DNA of 64,000 bases from Nevskia sp. (lineage in GTDB: Bacteria > Pseudomonadota > Gammaproteobacteria > Nevskiales > Nevskiaceae), in NCBI GenBank assembly GCA_031291075.1, contig JARLJS010000006.1, positions 18,555 to 82,554 on the forward strand. Reading direction: 5' to 3'. The position numbers and the translations under genes are program-made. The notes below the pieces were generated by a model. It saw nothing but the letters and a program-made list of their open reading frames with translations, ran no database searches and had not been told where the DNA came from. Positions 40,325-49,579 of this stretch are shown here, one piece after another (positions within the stretch are counted from its first letter, which is position 1; every line of letters starts with the position of its first letter).

Positions 40325-41365
40325 ATGTCGTTTCGAGTATTGCGCCGCCTGCTGCCGCCCGCGCTGAGCCTGCCGCTCGCCGGGTGCGGAGGCGTGATCC
40401 TGCGTCCCGCCGGGGACGTGGCCCTGCAGCAGCGCGACCTGATCGTGGCTTCCACGGTGCTGATGCTGCTGATCGTGGTGCCGGTGATGGCGCTGACGGC
40501 GTTCTTCGCCTGGCGCTACCGCGCCTCCAAGCCGCGGGCGGACTACGACCCCGAGTGGGACCATTCGACCGCGCTGGAGCTGGTGATCTGGTCGGCGCCG
40601 CTGGTGATCATCATCGCGCTGGGGGCGATGACCTGGATCGGCACGCATACGCTGGACCCGTTCCGCAAGGTGTCGCGGCTGGCGGCGGGACAGCCGCTGC
40701 CGGCGGGGGTGAAGCCGCTGCGGGTGCAGGTGGTGGCGCTGGACTGGAAGTGGCTGTTCCTTTACCCGGATTACGGCATCGCCAGCGTCAACGAGATGGC
40801 GGCGCCGGTGGACGTGCCGATCGATTTCCAGATCACGGCGTCGTCGGTGATGAATTCGTTCGCGGTGCCGGCGCTGGCGGGGCAGGTGTACGCGATGCCG
40901 GCGATGGAGACGGCGCTGCACGCGGTGATCAACCGGCCGGGCACCTACGAGGGTTTCTCCGGCAACTACAGCGGCGCGGGTTTCTCCGGCATGCGCTTCC
41001 ACGTGATGGGCGTGAACCAGGGCGAGTTCGAGCGCTGGGTGCGGGTGACGCGGGAGACCGGCGGCAGGCTGGGTCGCGACGATTACCTGGCGCTGGCGAA
41101 GCCGAGCGAGAACGAGCCGGTGCGGCGCTACGCCAGCGTGGCGCCGGGGCTGTACGACGCGATCGTGAATTTCTGCGCGGCGCCGGGGCAGATGTGCCGG
41201 CGCGAGATGCATGCGATCGACGCCCGCGGCGGGCTGGGCCTGGCGGGAGTGGGCAACGTGGGCGGCGGCGGCGCGGCGGGCGTGGGCTCGACCGGGGCGC
41301 TGGCGCTGTGCGCGTCGCCCTTGCAGCAGCCGGTGGTGGCGATGTCGCCGGTGGCGGGGCGATGA
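40325..41365 (+). CDS. cyoA: Cytochrome bo-type ubiquinol oxidase subunit II
   Basis: The 346-residue product has a lipoprotein signal (LPLAGC), two membrane helices (VASTVLMLLIVVPVMALTAF and TALELVIWSAPLVIIIALGA) and a cupredoxin domain. The CuA-binding cysteines of cytochrome c oxidases are absent (the region reads GNYSGAGFSGMRFHVMG), so this is the quinol-oxidase type. It is part of cyoABCD, but 482 bp of repeats separate it from cyoB. The C-terminal 60 residues are Gly/Ala-rich and not conserved. Confidence 0.92.
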   Translation: MSFRVLRRLLPPALSLPLAGCGGVILRPAGDVALQQRDLIVASTVLMLLIVVPVMALTAFFAWRYRASKPRADYDPEWDHSTALELVIWSAPLVIIIALGAMTWIGTHTLDPFRKVSRLAAGQPLPAGVKPLRVQVVALDWKWLFLYPDYGIASVNEMAAPVDVPIDFQITASSVMNSFAVPALAGQVYAMPAMETALHAVINRPGTYEGFSGNYSGAGFSGMRFHVMGVNQGEFERWVRVTRETGGRLGRDDYLALAKPSENEPVRRYASVAPGLYDAIVNFCAAPGQMCRREMHAIDARGGLGLAGVGNVGGGGAAGVGSTGALALCASPLQQPVVAMSPVAGR

Positions 41366-41847
41366 GCGTGGGGCGGGTGCGGTCCACCGTGCCTGCCGTG
41401 CGCAACCGCGTGGGCGCGCTTCGCTTTGCCCGCCCTGCGGGGCTGCCCTCATCCGGCGCTTCGCGCCACCTTCTCCCAGAGGGAGAAGGGATTGGTACGT
41501 CGCGCCACCTTCTCCCAGAGGGAGAAGGGATTGGCACGTCGCGTCACCTTCTCCCAGGGGGAGAAGGGATTGGCACGTCGCGTCACCTTCTCCCAGGGGG
41601 AGAAGGGATTGGCATGGCGGGCTGCGGACGCCATGGCGCTATGAGCGTGGAGCGGTTGCAGGTCTGACGAGGACATGTCGTTCCCCCCTCCCGCTTGCGG
41701 GAGAGGGCTGGGGGAGAGGGGCTTTTGATTGAACGGAAAGCCCCTCTCCCGGCCCTGCGGGCCACCCTCTCCCGCATGCTGGAGAGGGGATGGGTGAACG
41801 CGCTTCAATCGAGGTTGTACGGGTACTGATTTTTTCGGATTTCGACG
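41366..41847. other. Repeat-filled gap between cyoA and cyoB
   Basis: This 482-bp gap in an operon that is usually tightly packed holds a type-2 unit (41408-41440), four tandem 39-bp units (41459-41614) and inverted CTCTCCC repeats (41684-41790). No gene is present. The cyoB leader follows. Confidence 0.75.
41459..41614 (+). repeat. Four tandem 39-bp repeats
   Basis: Each unit is CGTCGCGTCACCTTCTCC followed by CAGGGGGAGAAGGGATTGG and CA. Copies start at 41459, 41498, 41537 and 41576. Units 1-2 carry CAGAGGGAG, units 3-4 CAGGGGGAG. Each contains the hairpin CTTCTCCCAGAGGGAGAAG. The period is a multiple of three, but no coding use is apparent. Confidence 0.9.
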
Positions 41848-43851
41848 ATGCAAGACCGCGCCGCTTTCCTTCATTTCCTGTTCGGCCGCCTGGGCTGGGA
41901 CGCGATTCCCTATGACGTGCCGATCCTGGTGTATACGTTCGCGGTGGTGGCCGTGCTGGGCGCGGCGCTGCTGGGGGCGATCACTTATTCCGGCAAGTGG
42001 GGCTACCTGTGGCGGGAGTGGTTCACCAGCGTGGACCACAAGAAGATCGGCATCATGTACGTGGTGCTGGGGGTGATCATGCTGCTGCGCGGCTTTGCCG
42101 ACGCGGCGATGATGCGCATCCAGCAGGCGATGGCCTTCGGCGGCTCGCTGGGCTACCTGCCGCCGCATCACTACGACCAGATCTTCACGGCGCACGGCGT
42201 GATCATGATCTTCTTCGTGGCGATGCCGCTGGTGGTGGGGCTGATGAACGTGGTGATGCCGCTGCAGATCGGCGCGCGCGACGTGGCGTTCCCGTTCCTC
42301 AACAACTTCAGCTTCTGGATGACGGTGGCGGGGGCGGTGCTGGTGATGCTGTCGCTGTTCGTGGGCGAGTTCGCGCGCACCGGCTGGCTGGCGTACCCGC
42401 CCTTGTCGGGCATCGTCTACAGCCCGGACGTGGGGGTGGACTATTACATCTGGTCGCTGCAGATCGCCGGCGTGGGGACCTTGCTGTCCGGCGTGAACAT
42501 GGTGGTGACGATCGTGAAGATGCGGGCGCCGGGCATGACGCTGATGAAGATGCCGATCTTCACCTGGACGGCGCTGTGCACCAACGTGCTGATCGTGGCG
42601 GCGTTCCCGGTGCTGACGGCGGTGCTGGCGCTGCTGTCGCTGGACCGTTACGTGGGCACGCATTTCTTCACCAACGACCTCGGCGGCAACGCCATGATGT
42701 ACGTGAACCTGATCTGGATCTGGGGCCACCCGGAGGTGTACATCCTGATCCTGCCGGTGTTCGGGGTGTTTTCCGAGGTGGTGTCCACGTTCTGCGGCAA
42801 GAAGCTGTTCGGCTATGCCTCGATGGTGTACGCCACGGTGGTGATCACCATCCTGTCGTACCTGGTGTGGCTGCACCATTTCTTCACCATGGGCTCGGGG
42901 GCGAGCGTGAACTCGTTCTTCGGCATCACCACCATGATCATCTCGATCCCGACCGGGGCGAAGATGTTCAACTGGCTGTTCACCATGTACCGCGGCCGCA
43001 TCCGCTTCGAGGTGCCGATGCTGTGGACGATGGGCTTCATGCTGACCTTCGTGGTGGGCGGCATGACGGGGGTGCTGCTGGCGGTGCCGCCGGCGGACTT
43101 CGAGCTGCACAACAGCCTGTTCCTGATCGCGCATTTCCATAACGTGATCATCGGCGGGGTGGTGTTCGGGCTGTTCGCGGGGATCAACTACTGGTTCCCC
43201 AAGGCGATGGGCTTCAAGCTGGATCCGTTCTGGGGCAAGGTGTCGTTCTGGTTCTGGCTGGCGGGTTACTGGTTCGCCTTCACGCCGCTGTACGTGCTGG
43301 GGCTGATGGGGGTGACGCGGCGGCTGAGCCACTTCGACGATCCCAGCCTGCAGATCTGGTTCCAGATCGCGGCGTTCGGCGCGGTGCTGATCTTCATCGG
43401 CATCCTGGCGCTGCTGATGCAGATCTACGTGAGTTTCCGCCGCCGCGAGGCGCTGCGCGATACGACCGGCGATCCCTGGGGCGGGCGCACGCTGGAGTGG
43501 TCCACCGCCTCGCCGGCGCCGGACTACAACTTCGCCTTCACGCCGCTGGTGCACGACCAGGACGCCTGGGCGGACATGAAGCGGCGGGGCTACGAGCGGC
43601 CGCTGCGGGGCTTCATCCCGATCCACATGCCGAAGAACACCGGCGCCGGCTTCATCCTGGCCATGCTGGCGATGGCGAGCGGCTTCGGCCTGATCTGGCA
43701 CATCTGGTGGCTGGCGGGCGGGGCGTTCTTCGCCATGATCGCCGCCACCATCGCCCATACCTTCAATTACGACCGCGACTTCCACATCCCCGCCGAGGAG
43801 GTGGAGCGGGTGGAAGCCGGGCGCACGCTGCTGCTGGCGCAGCAGGCCTGA
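41848..43851 (+). CDS. cyoB: Cytochrome bo-type ubiquinol oxidase subunit I
   Basis: The 667-residue product matches CyoB along its length. The quinol-site residues are present: Arg81 and Asp85 in [12 protein letters not shown], His108 and Gln111 in PPHHYDQIF. Haem and CuB ligands are kept: TAHGV, GHPEVYI (His-Tyr pair), WLHHFFTMG and [10 protein letters not shown]. It reduces oxygen to water and pumps protons at the inner membrane, taking electrons from ubiquinol. Confidence 0.96.
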   Translation: MQDRAAFLHFLFGRLGWDAIPYDVPILVYTFAVVAVLGAALLGAITYSGKWGYLWREWFTSVDHKKIGIMYVVLGVIMLLRGFADAAMMRIQQAMAFGGSLGYLPPHHYDQIFTAHGVIMIFFVAMPLVVGLMNVVMPLQIGARDVAFPFLNNFSFWMTVAGAVLVMLSLFVGEFARTGWLAYPPLSGIVYSPDVGVDYYIWSLQIAGVGTLLSGVNMVVTIVKMRAPGMTLMKMPIFTWTALCTNVLIVAAFPVLTAVLALLSLDRYVGTHFFTNDLGGNAMMYVNLIWIWGHPEVYILILPVFGVFSEVVSTFCGKKLFGYASMVYATVVITILSYLVWLHHFFTMGSGASVNSFFGITTMIISIPTGAKMFNWLFTMYRGRIRFEVPMLWTMGFMLTFVVGGMTGVLLAVPPADFELHNSLFLIAHFHNVIIGGVVFGLFAGINYWFPKAMGFKLDPFWGKVSFWFWLAGYWFAFTPLYVLGLMGVTRRLSHFDDPSLQIWFQIAAFGAVLIFIGILALLMQIYVSFRRREALRDTTGDPWGGRTLEWSTASPAPDYNFAFTPLVHDQDAWADMKRRGYERPLRGFIPIHMPKNTGAGFILAMLAMASGFGLIWHIWWLAGGAFFAMIAATIAHTFNYDRDFHIPAEEVERVEAGRTLLLAQQA

Positions 43852-43862
43852 GGCTTCGATCC

Positions 43863-44489
43863 ATGCACGCCACCGAAACGATGAGCAGCGCCGCGCCGGC
43901 GCAGGGTTTTTACCTGGCCGAGGAGCATCATCCCGAGAACGGGACGATGCTGGGGTTCTGGATCTACCTGATGAGCGACTGCCTCATCTTCGCGGTGCTG
44001 TTCGCGATGTATGGGGTGCTGGGCCGCAATTACGCGGCGGGGCCGGGGCCGAAGGACCTGTTCGAGCTGCCGACGGTGGCGGTGAACACCTCGATGCTGC
44101 TGCTGTCGTCGATCACCTACGGCTTCGCCATGCTGGAGATGGCGCGGATGCGCAAGGGGGCGACGCTGCTCTGGCTGGCGATCACCGGGGCGTTCGGCGC
44201 GGCCTTCGTGACGCTGGAGCTGGTGGAGTTCGCACAGTTCATCCACGAGGGCGCGGGGCCGTGGCGCAGCGCGTTCCTGTCGTCGTTCTTCACGCTGGTG
44301 GGCACGCACGGGCTGCACGTGAGCTTCGGCATCGTGTGGCTGATCACGCTGATGGTGCAGGTGACGCGGCACGGGCTGACGCCGACCAACCAGCGGCGGC
44401 TGAGCTGCCTGAGCCTGTTCTGGCACTTCCTGGACGTGGTCTGGATCGGCGTGTTCACCTTCGTTTACCTGATGGGAGTGCTGCGATGA
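43863..44489 (+). CDS. cyoC: Cytochrome bo-type ubiquinol oxidase subunit III
   Basis: The 208-residue product has five membrane helices (GTMLGFWIYLMSDCLIFAVL; SMLLLSSITYGFAMLEMARM; FVTLELVEFAQF; GTHGLHVSFGIVWLITLMVQ; FWHFLDVVWIGVFTFVYL), the standard COX3-like core. It starts 11 bp after cyoB and overlaps cyoD by four bases (ATGA). Confidence 0.95.
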   Translation: MHATETMSSAAPAQGFYLAEEHHPENGTMLGFWIYLMSDCLIFAVLFAMYGVLGRNYAAGPGPKDLFELPTVAVNTSMLLLSSITYGFAMLEMARMRKGATLLWLAITGAFGAAFVTLELVEFAQFIHEGAGPWRSAFLSSFFTLVGTHGLHVSFGIVWLITLMVQVTRHGLTPTNQRRLSCLSLFWHFLDVVWIGVFTFVYLMGVLR

Positions 44490-44905
44490 GCGCCGCCACC
44501 GAGCAGGCCGGCGACGACCGGCTGGATCCGCGCCATGTCCACGGCCACGACGAGCACGGCCACGGCTCCGGCGCGGCGCACGGCAGCTTCAAGGGTTACA
44601 TGACGGGGTTCCTGCTGTCGGTGGTGCTGACGGCGGTGCCGTTCTGGCTGGTGATGGGCAAGGTGATCCCGAACGCGCAGGCGACCACGGCGATCGTGCT
44701 GGCGTTCGCGGTGGTGCAGATCCTGGTGCACATGGTGTATTTCCTGCACCTGAATACGCGCTCGGAAGGGGGCTGGAATATGCTGGCGCTGATCTTCACC
44801 ATGGTGCTGGTGGTGATCACGTTGAGCGGCTCGCTATGGGTGATGTATCACATGGATACGAACATGATGCCGGTGTCGCCGGGGGCGATGCGCAATATGC
44901 CGTGA
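44486..44905 (+). CDS. cyoD: Cytochrome bo-type ubiquinol oxidase subunit IV
   Basis: The 139-residue product has three membrane helices (GYMTGFLLSVVLTAVPFWLV; AIVLAFAVVQILVHMVYFLH; MLALIFTMVLVVITLSGSLW) and a His-rich N-terminus (HVHGHDEHGHG), more extended than in E. coli CyoD. It stabilises the oxidase complex. Confidence 0.93.
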   Translation: MSAATEQAGDDRLDPRHVHGHDEHGHGSGAAHGSFKGYMTGFLLSVVLTAVPFWLVMGKVIPNAQATTAIVLAFAVVQILVHMVYFLHLNTRSEGGWNMLALIFTMVLVVITLSGSLWVMYHMDTNMMPVSPGAMRNMP

Positions 44906-45185
44906 GTGCGGCCCTCGGCCGTGCCCCTCTCCCGGCCCTGCGGGCCACCCTCTGCTGCAAGTCTGTAGGGCGGGCTGCGCCCGCCGATGAGGGCGCGCCG
45001 GGTCGGCGGGCACGGCCCGCCCTACGGGTGCTCCCGGGGAGAGAGGGGATGCTGAGGTCCCTAGGGTGGGCCAAGCGTAGCGTGCCCACGGTGCGCGTCC
45101 GCGTGGGCACGGCCTGCGGGGGCTGGGCGCTTGCTGATGAGGGCGCGGCGGGTCGGCGGGCACGGCGCGCCCTACGGGTGCTGGG
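44906..45185. repeat. Mixed intergenic repeats before surf1
   Basis: CTCTCCC-type half (44922-44955), GTAGGGCGGGCTGCGCCC with GGCACGGCCCGCCCTACG (44967-45027), and type-2 GTGGGCCAAGCGTAGCG ... GTGGGCACGGCC (45064-45118) follow each other. No gene is seen. Confidence 0.65.
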
Positions 45186-45911
45186 ATGAGGCTGCGGCTG
45201 GTGGTGTGGATGGTTGCGGCCGTGGTGCTGTTCGCGGGCTTTGCCGCGTTGGGGACCTGGCAGGTGCAGCGGCTGGCGTGGAAGCTGGAGCTGATCGCAC
45301 GGGTGGAGGCGCGCCTGCGGGCGGCGCCGGAAGCTGCGCCGCCGCGTGCGCAGTGGGGGGGCATTACCAATCGGGACGAGTACCGCAGGCTGTGCCTGGA
45401 CGGGACGTTTCTGCACGAGCGCGAGACGCTGGTGCAGGCGGTGACGCGGCTGGGGCCGGGCGACTGGGTGTTGACGCCGCTGCGGGACGAGGCGGGGGAC
45501 ATGGTGCTGGTGAACCGCGGCTTCGTGCCGCCGGAGCGGCGCTTGGCGCAGGAGCGCGCGCAGGGGCAGGTGTCCGGTCCGGTGCGGGTGTGCGGGCTGC
45601 TGCGGGTGAGCGAGCCGGGCGGGGCGTTCCTGCATCGCAACGATCCTGCTTCCGGGCGCTGGTATTCGCGCGACGTGGCGGCGATCGCGGCGGCGAGAGG
45701 CTTGCCGGCGGGCGCGGTGGCGCCTTATTTCCTGGATGCGGACGCGGCGCCCAATCCCGGCGGGTGGCCGCTGGGCGGGCTGACGGTGGTGCGGTTCCGC
45801 AATGCGCACCTGCAGTATGCGTTGACCTGGTATGCGCTGGCGTTGATGGTGCTGGTCGGCGCGGGGATCGTGCTGCGGCACGAACGGCGGCTGCGGCGAG
45901 GTGGGTGGTAG
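45186..45911 (+). CDS. SURF1-family oxidase assembly protein
   Basis: The 241-residue product has membrane helices at both ends (residues 5-24 and about 212-232) and SURF1 motifs: FAGFAALGTWQVQRLAWKLE, GITNRDEYRRLCLDGTFLHE, VLVNRGFVP and GGWPLGGLTVVRFRNAHLQY followed by ALTWYALA. SURF1 proteins help insert haem or assemble subunit I of haem-copper oxidases; next to cyo it presumably serves this oxidase. Confidence 0.9.
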   Translation: MRLRLVVWMVAAVVLFAGFAALGTWQVQRLAWKLELIARVEARLRAAPEAAPPRAQWGGITNRDEYRRLCLDGTFLHERETLVQAVTRLGPGDWVLTPLRDEAGDMVLVNRGFVPPERRLAQERAQGQVSGPVRVCGLLRVSEPGGAFLHRNDPASGRWYSRDVAAIAAARGLPAGAVAPYFLDADAAPNPGGWPLGGLTVVRFRNAHLQYALTWYALALMVLVGAGIVLRHERRLRRGGW

Positions 45912-45965
45912 ACTTCTGAGGTCCGTCCACCCTCTGGTCCGTCTTCCGGACGAAGCGAAACGCCG

Positions 45966-47315
45966 ATGTCATCCGGATTAGCGCAGGAGCAGACCCGACC
46001 CGCGGCCGCGGCGGCGGGCAAGCGGGCGGCGGCTTCCAACGACGCGGCCGGGCTGCAGAACATGCTGCAGCTGATCGAGCTGCGCTGGATCGCGGTGGTG
46101 GGGCAGATCGTCACCATTGTGTTCGTGCAGGTGGCGCTGCGCATCGACCTGCCGCTGCTGGCGATGGCGGCGGTGGTGGCGGGGCTGGTGACGCTCAACC
46201 TGGTCAGCACGCATCGCTGGCGCACCTTGCGCAGCGTGAGCAACGTCGAGCTGATGGGCGGGCTGCTGCTGGACGTGGCGGCGCTGACGGCGCTGCTGTA
46301 CCTGAGCGGCGGCGCCACCAATCCCTTCGTGTTCCTCTACCCGCTGCAGGTGACGCTGGGGGCGATGCTGCTGGACGCCTGGTCGACCTGGCTGATGGTG
46401 GCGGTGACCAGCGCCTGCTTCGCGGGGCTGACTCTCTTTTATATGCCGCTGAAGCTGCCGGACGGCGGGGTGGCGGAGCTGTTCCACCTGCATATCATCG
46501 GCATGCTGGTGTGCTTCGTGATGGACGCGGGGCTGCTGGTGGTGTTCATGAGCCGCATCAGCCAGAACCTGCGCATGCGCGACGCGCGCCTGGCGGACCT
46601 GCGCCAGCGGGCGGCGGAGGAGGATCACATCGTGCGGATGGGGCTGCTCGCCTCCGGCGCGGCGCACGAGCTGTCGACGCCGCTGGCGACGCTGTCGGTG
46701 ATCCTGGGCGACTGGCGCCGCATGCCGACCTTCCGCGACGATCCCGAGCTGCAGCAGGAGCTGGGCGATATGCAGGCGGAGGTGCTGCGCTGCAAGACGA
46801 TCGTGACGGGGATCCTGCTCTCCGCCGGCGAGGCACGGGGGGAGTCGACGGCGTTCACCACCATTTCCGGCTTTGTCGACGAGCTGGTGGGGGAGTGGCG
46901 GGCGAAGCGGCCGTCGGCGCACCTGGAGTACGAGAAGCGGCTCGGCGAGGACCGGGTGATCGTGTCCGACTCGGCGCTCAAGCAGATCATCGGCAACCTG
47001 CTGGACAATGCCTGCGAGGCGTCGCCGCACTGGCTGGCGCTGCGGGTGTCGCACGACGGCGAGACGCTGCGGATGGAGGTGCGGGACCGCGGGCCGGGCT
47101 TTGCGCCGGAGATGCTGACGCAGCTGGGCAAGCCGTACCAGTCGACCAAGGGCCGGCCGGGCGGCGGGCTGGGGCTGTTCCTGGTGATGAACGTGGCGCG
47201 CAAGCTGGGCGGCTACGTGACGGCGGAGAACGCGGCGGAGGGCGGCGCGGTGGTGACGCTGTACCTGCCGCTGGCGGCGCTGACGATCGAGGAAGAGGAT
47301 GGCGGAGCAGGCTGA
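45966..47315 (+). CDS. regB: RegB/PrrB-type redox sensor histidine kinase
   Basis: The 449-residue product has six membrane helices (about residues 45-195) including the quinone-site motif GGATNPF (115-121). The H-box is ASGAAHELSTPLATL with His234. Cys276 (VLRCKTIV), 42 residues after the His, matches the redox-active cysteine of RegB. N and G boxes follow (NLLDNACEAS; DRGPGFAPEM; GGGLGLFLVMNVA). It overlaps the regulator gene by 17 bases. RegB/RegA pairs tune respiration to redox state, fitting the adjacent oxidase. Confidence 0.93.
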   Translation: MSSGLAQEQTRPAAAAAGKRAAASNDAAGLQNMLQLIELRWIAVVGQIVTIVFVQVALRIDLPLLAMAAVVAGLVTLNLVSTHRWRTLRSVSNVELMGGLLLDVAALTALLYLSGGATNPFVFLYPLQVTLGAMLLDAWSTWLMVAVTSACFAGLTLFYMPLKLPDGGVAELFHLHIIGMLVCFVMDAGLLVVFMSRISQNLRMRDARLADLRQRAAEEDHIVRMGLLASGAAHELSTPLATLSVILGDWRRMPTFRDDPELQQELGDMQAEVLRCKTIVTGILLSAGEARGESTAFTTISGFVDELVGEWRAKRPSAHLEYEKRLGEDRVIVSDSALKQIIGNLLDNACEASPHWLALRVSHDGETLRMEVRDRGPGFAPEMLTQLGKPYQSTKGRPGGGLGLFLVMNVARKLGGYVTAENAAEGGAVVTLYLPLAALTIEEEDGGAG

Positions 47316-47844
47316 GAGTGCGGAGCGGCTGCTGCTGATCGTGGAGGATGACGCGGCCTTCGCGCGGGCGCTGAAGCGCTCGTTCGAGCGGCGCGGCTAC
47401 CGCGTGCTGCTGGCGGCGAGCCTGGAGCAGACGCAGGAGCTGGTGGACGCGGAGTCGCCGGGCTACGCGGTGGTGGACCTGAAGCTGGGCACGGCCTCGG
47501 GGCTGGCGGTGGTGCAGGCGCTGTGCGCGCACGACGCGGAGATGCTGATCGTGGTGCTGACCGGCTTCGCCAGCATCGTGACGGCGGTGGAGGCGATCAA
47601 GCTGGGGGCCTGCAATTACCTGGTGAAGCCGTCGAACACGGACGACATCGAGGCGGCCTTCAACCGCGCGCCGGCGGTGGACGTGCCGGTGGCGCACCGG
47701 CAGACCTCGATCAAGACGCTGGAGTGGGAGCGCATCCACGAGGCGCTGGCGGAGACGGGGTTCAATATCTCGGAGGCGGCCAGGAGGCTGGGGATGCATC
47801 GAAGGACGCTGGCGCGGAAGTTGGCGAAGAGGGGGGTGCCGTGA
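47299..47844 (+). CDS. regA: RegA/PrrA-type response regulator
   Basis: The 181-residue product has a receiver domain (acidic pair in LLIVEDDAAF, phospho-acceptor Asp60 in YAVVDLKLGTASGL, switch Thr in VLTGFASIVTAVEAIKLGAC, Lys in YLVKP) and a FIS-type HTH at the C-terminus (GFNISEAARRLGMHRRTLAR), which is nearly invariant in RegA homologues. It binds promoters of respiratory and redox genes; cyoABCD is a likely target. Confidence 0.94.
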   Translation: MAEQAESAERLLLIVEDDAAFARALKRSFERRGYRVLLAASLEQTQELVDAESPGYAVVDLKLGTASGLAVVQALCAHDAEMLIVVLTGFASIVTAVEAIKLGACNYLVKPSNTDDIEAAFNRAPAVDVPVAHRQTSIKTLEWERIHEALAETGFNISEAARRLGMHRRTLARKLAKRGVP

Positions 47845-48020
47845 GGGGGGTGCGGTGGGCGTGCGGTCAGGCCGCGTGGGCACGCTTCGCTTTGGCCACC
47901 CTACGGGACTGTGCTGCAGCGAACAGACACCGCGCATGCATCGGCTCATCGTGGGCGTTGTGGCACTCGTAGCTGCGTGTCGCCCGGCTCGAAGAGCCAA
48001 CCGCCCAGGAGGAATCGGAA

Positions 48021-48434
48021 ATGAACGGGATGCAGAAGATGTGGCTTTCGGTCGTTGCGACCGGCATGGTGAGCCTGGCCATTGCCGGGTGTGAACGTAG
48101 CGCGTCACCTGCGGAGACTCAGGCCGCGGTGGCGAATGCGCAGGTTGCAGGTGCCAAGAATGTCGCGGAAGCGAACCGCAATGCCACGATCAGCACGATG
48201 GACGCGCAGAAGGATGCCAACAGGGCCAACGACCAGCTGGCGCACGAGTCCGCCGAGGCGGCCAGCAGTGTCAGAATCGCCCAGGCCGAAGCGGGATACA
48301 AGATTGCCACCGAGAAGTGTGGATCGTTCACTGACGACGAGCGCATGGCCTGCAAGAGGCAGGCGGACGCCGACTTCGCCACCGCCAAGTCGGATGCCAA
48401 ATCTGCGGAACGCGCAGCGGATCCGAAGCCTTGA
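48021..48434 (+). CDS. Coiled-coil lipoprotein
   Basis: The 137-residue product has a lipobox (SLAIAGC) and a long Ala/Glu-rich helix predicted to form a coiled coil, similar to small periplasmic osmotic-type lipoproteins. Two cysteines (EKCGSF; MACKRQ) lie near the end. AGGAGG precedes the ATG. Function unknown. A type-2 repeat (47872-47905) is upstream. Confidence 0.7.
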   Translation: MNGMQKMWLSVVATGMVSLAIAGCERSASPAETQAAVANAQVAGAKNVAEANRNATISTMDAQKDANRANDQLAHESAEAASSVRIAQAEAGYKIATEKCGSFTDDERMACKRQADADFATAKSDAKSAERAADPKP

Positions 48435-48535
48435 GGAACCTCTGAATAACTCCATGCCCTCCCGCGGCTTGCCATTTTGTGTCGGGCAAGGCGTGCGGAG
48501 CGCGGTGTGCTGAGTGCACATGGGAGTCCGCCTTT

Positions 48536-48579
48536 CGCGGAAGGTGGATTACGCTCCTGCGGAGCTAATCCACCCTACT
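48536..48579 (+). repeat. REP copy
   Basis: CGCGGAAGGTGGATTACGC ... GAGCTAATCCACCCTAC, with compensating changes in both arms (GGTGGATTA/TAATCCACC), which supports selection or copying of the hairpin rather than the primary sequence alone. Confidence 0.85.
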
Positions 48580-48683
48580 GTGCTGGCTTCCGTCCTGCCT
48601 TCCGTGAAGCTGCGTGGGAGCGCTTCGCTGTGCCCGCCCTACGAGCCGCGAATCCCGCGGTCCGGCCGGGTGGGGGGGTGGGG

Positions 48684-49349
48684 TCATATTGCCTCGGCGT
48701 TGACCACGTACTGGAATACGCGCGCTTCCTTGGCCGCCTGTTCGGCGTTGACGCCGAGGGATAGCGCCAGTGTCTTGAGGGCCAGCTCGACTTCCAGCCT
48801 GGGGGCGTCGGTGTAGCGGTTTATCGCGGAAGCGATGCGGTATCCGTTGGACTGGAACAGGTGCGCGATGGTCTTTGCGGTGAACCAGCGGATATGCGTT
48901 CGATCGAATAGTCCGTTCTCGCGATACCAGAATTCCCCGGCGACCAGGTGAGCCTGCACGCTCCAGTGCTGCGCGTTGGGGGTGCAGGCGACGATGCGGG
49001 AACCGGTGTTGGACCGCTGCCGGATCCGCGCGATGAGGTCCCAGGGGTCGTACAGGTGCTCCAGCACGTCGCCGAAGATCCAGCAGTCGGACGGGAACAG
49101 CCTGGCGAACTCGCCGTCTTCGAGTCTTTCGATGTCGGCGCATAGGACCTGGGTGCAGTTGCCCTCGGCCAGCCTGGCATAGGAGGGCTGGGACTCGACG
49201 CCGACGTAGTGGCAGTCCGGGTGTTGGGCCCTGTATTCGCGGGCGAGGCTGCCGCCCATGCAACCCACCTCGACGATCCGCTTGGCATCGGGCGGGATCA
49301 GGCGCAGGAGGTCGGGGTTGACCGTATCGTAGTAAGGGGTCGGTTGCAT
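48684..49349 (-). CDS. Class I SAM-dependent methyltransferase
   Basis: The 221-residue product has motif I RIVEVGCMGGSLAREYRAQH, GVESQPSYARLAEG, the motif around FGDVLEHLYDPWDLIARIRQ and HWSVQAHLVAGEFWYRENGL. This layout is that of methyltransferase-23-type proteins common in polysaccharide or glycan clusters (FDRTHIRWFT is typical). The ATG at 49349 has GAGGA 6 bases upstream. No other glycan genes are near, so the acceptor is unknown. Confidence 0.82.
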   Translation of the reverse strand: MQPTPYYDTVNPDLLRLIPPDAKRIVEVGCMGGSLAREYRAQHPDCHYVGVESQPSYARLAEGNCTQVLCADIERLEDGEFARLFPSDCWIFGDVLEHLYDPWDLIARIRQRSNTGSRIVACTPNAQHWSVQAHLVAGEFWYRENGLFDRTHIRWFTAKTIAHLFQSNGYRIASAINRYTDAPRLEVELALKTLALSLGVNAEQAAKEARVFQYVVNAEAI

Positions 49350-49579
49350 GTTGGTCCTCGGTCCCCGGCAGGTGGCCGGCGCATTCAAGGCTCGTAGCGA
49401 CGCAAGCCTTCCCTGGAAGATCCGGCCAAGTCCCAATCATAGCTGGCGGGGCAAGGGGATTGGGCCGGGGGAACCGGTTTGCCGCCGCGCGGTCAGGGGA
49501 TACCGCTGGTCCGGAGGGTTTCAACTTGGGCGGGGTGGGGCCGACACCGTACGCGGCGCCATACGAGTGGAAGAATCCC

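Noticed and set aside
41459..41614. CRISPR-like array (regular repeats in the cyo operon)
   Set aside because: The 39-bp units are contiguous with no unique spacers, and no cas genes are near. They are tandem copies of an intergenic hairpin repeat.
41449..43785. 778-residue minus-strand open frame opposite cyoB
   Set aside because: His/Arg/Gln-rich shadow of a highly conserved plus-strand gene, with the tandem repeats adding to its length.
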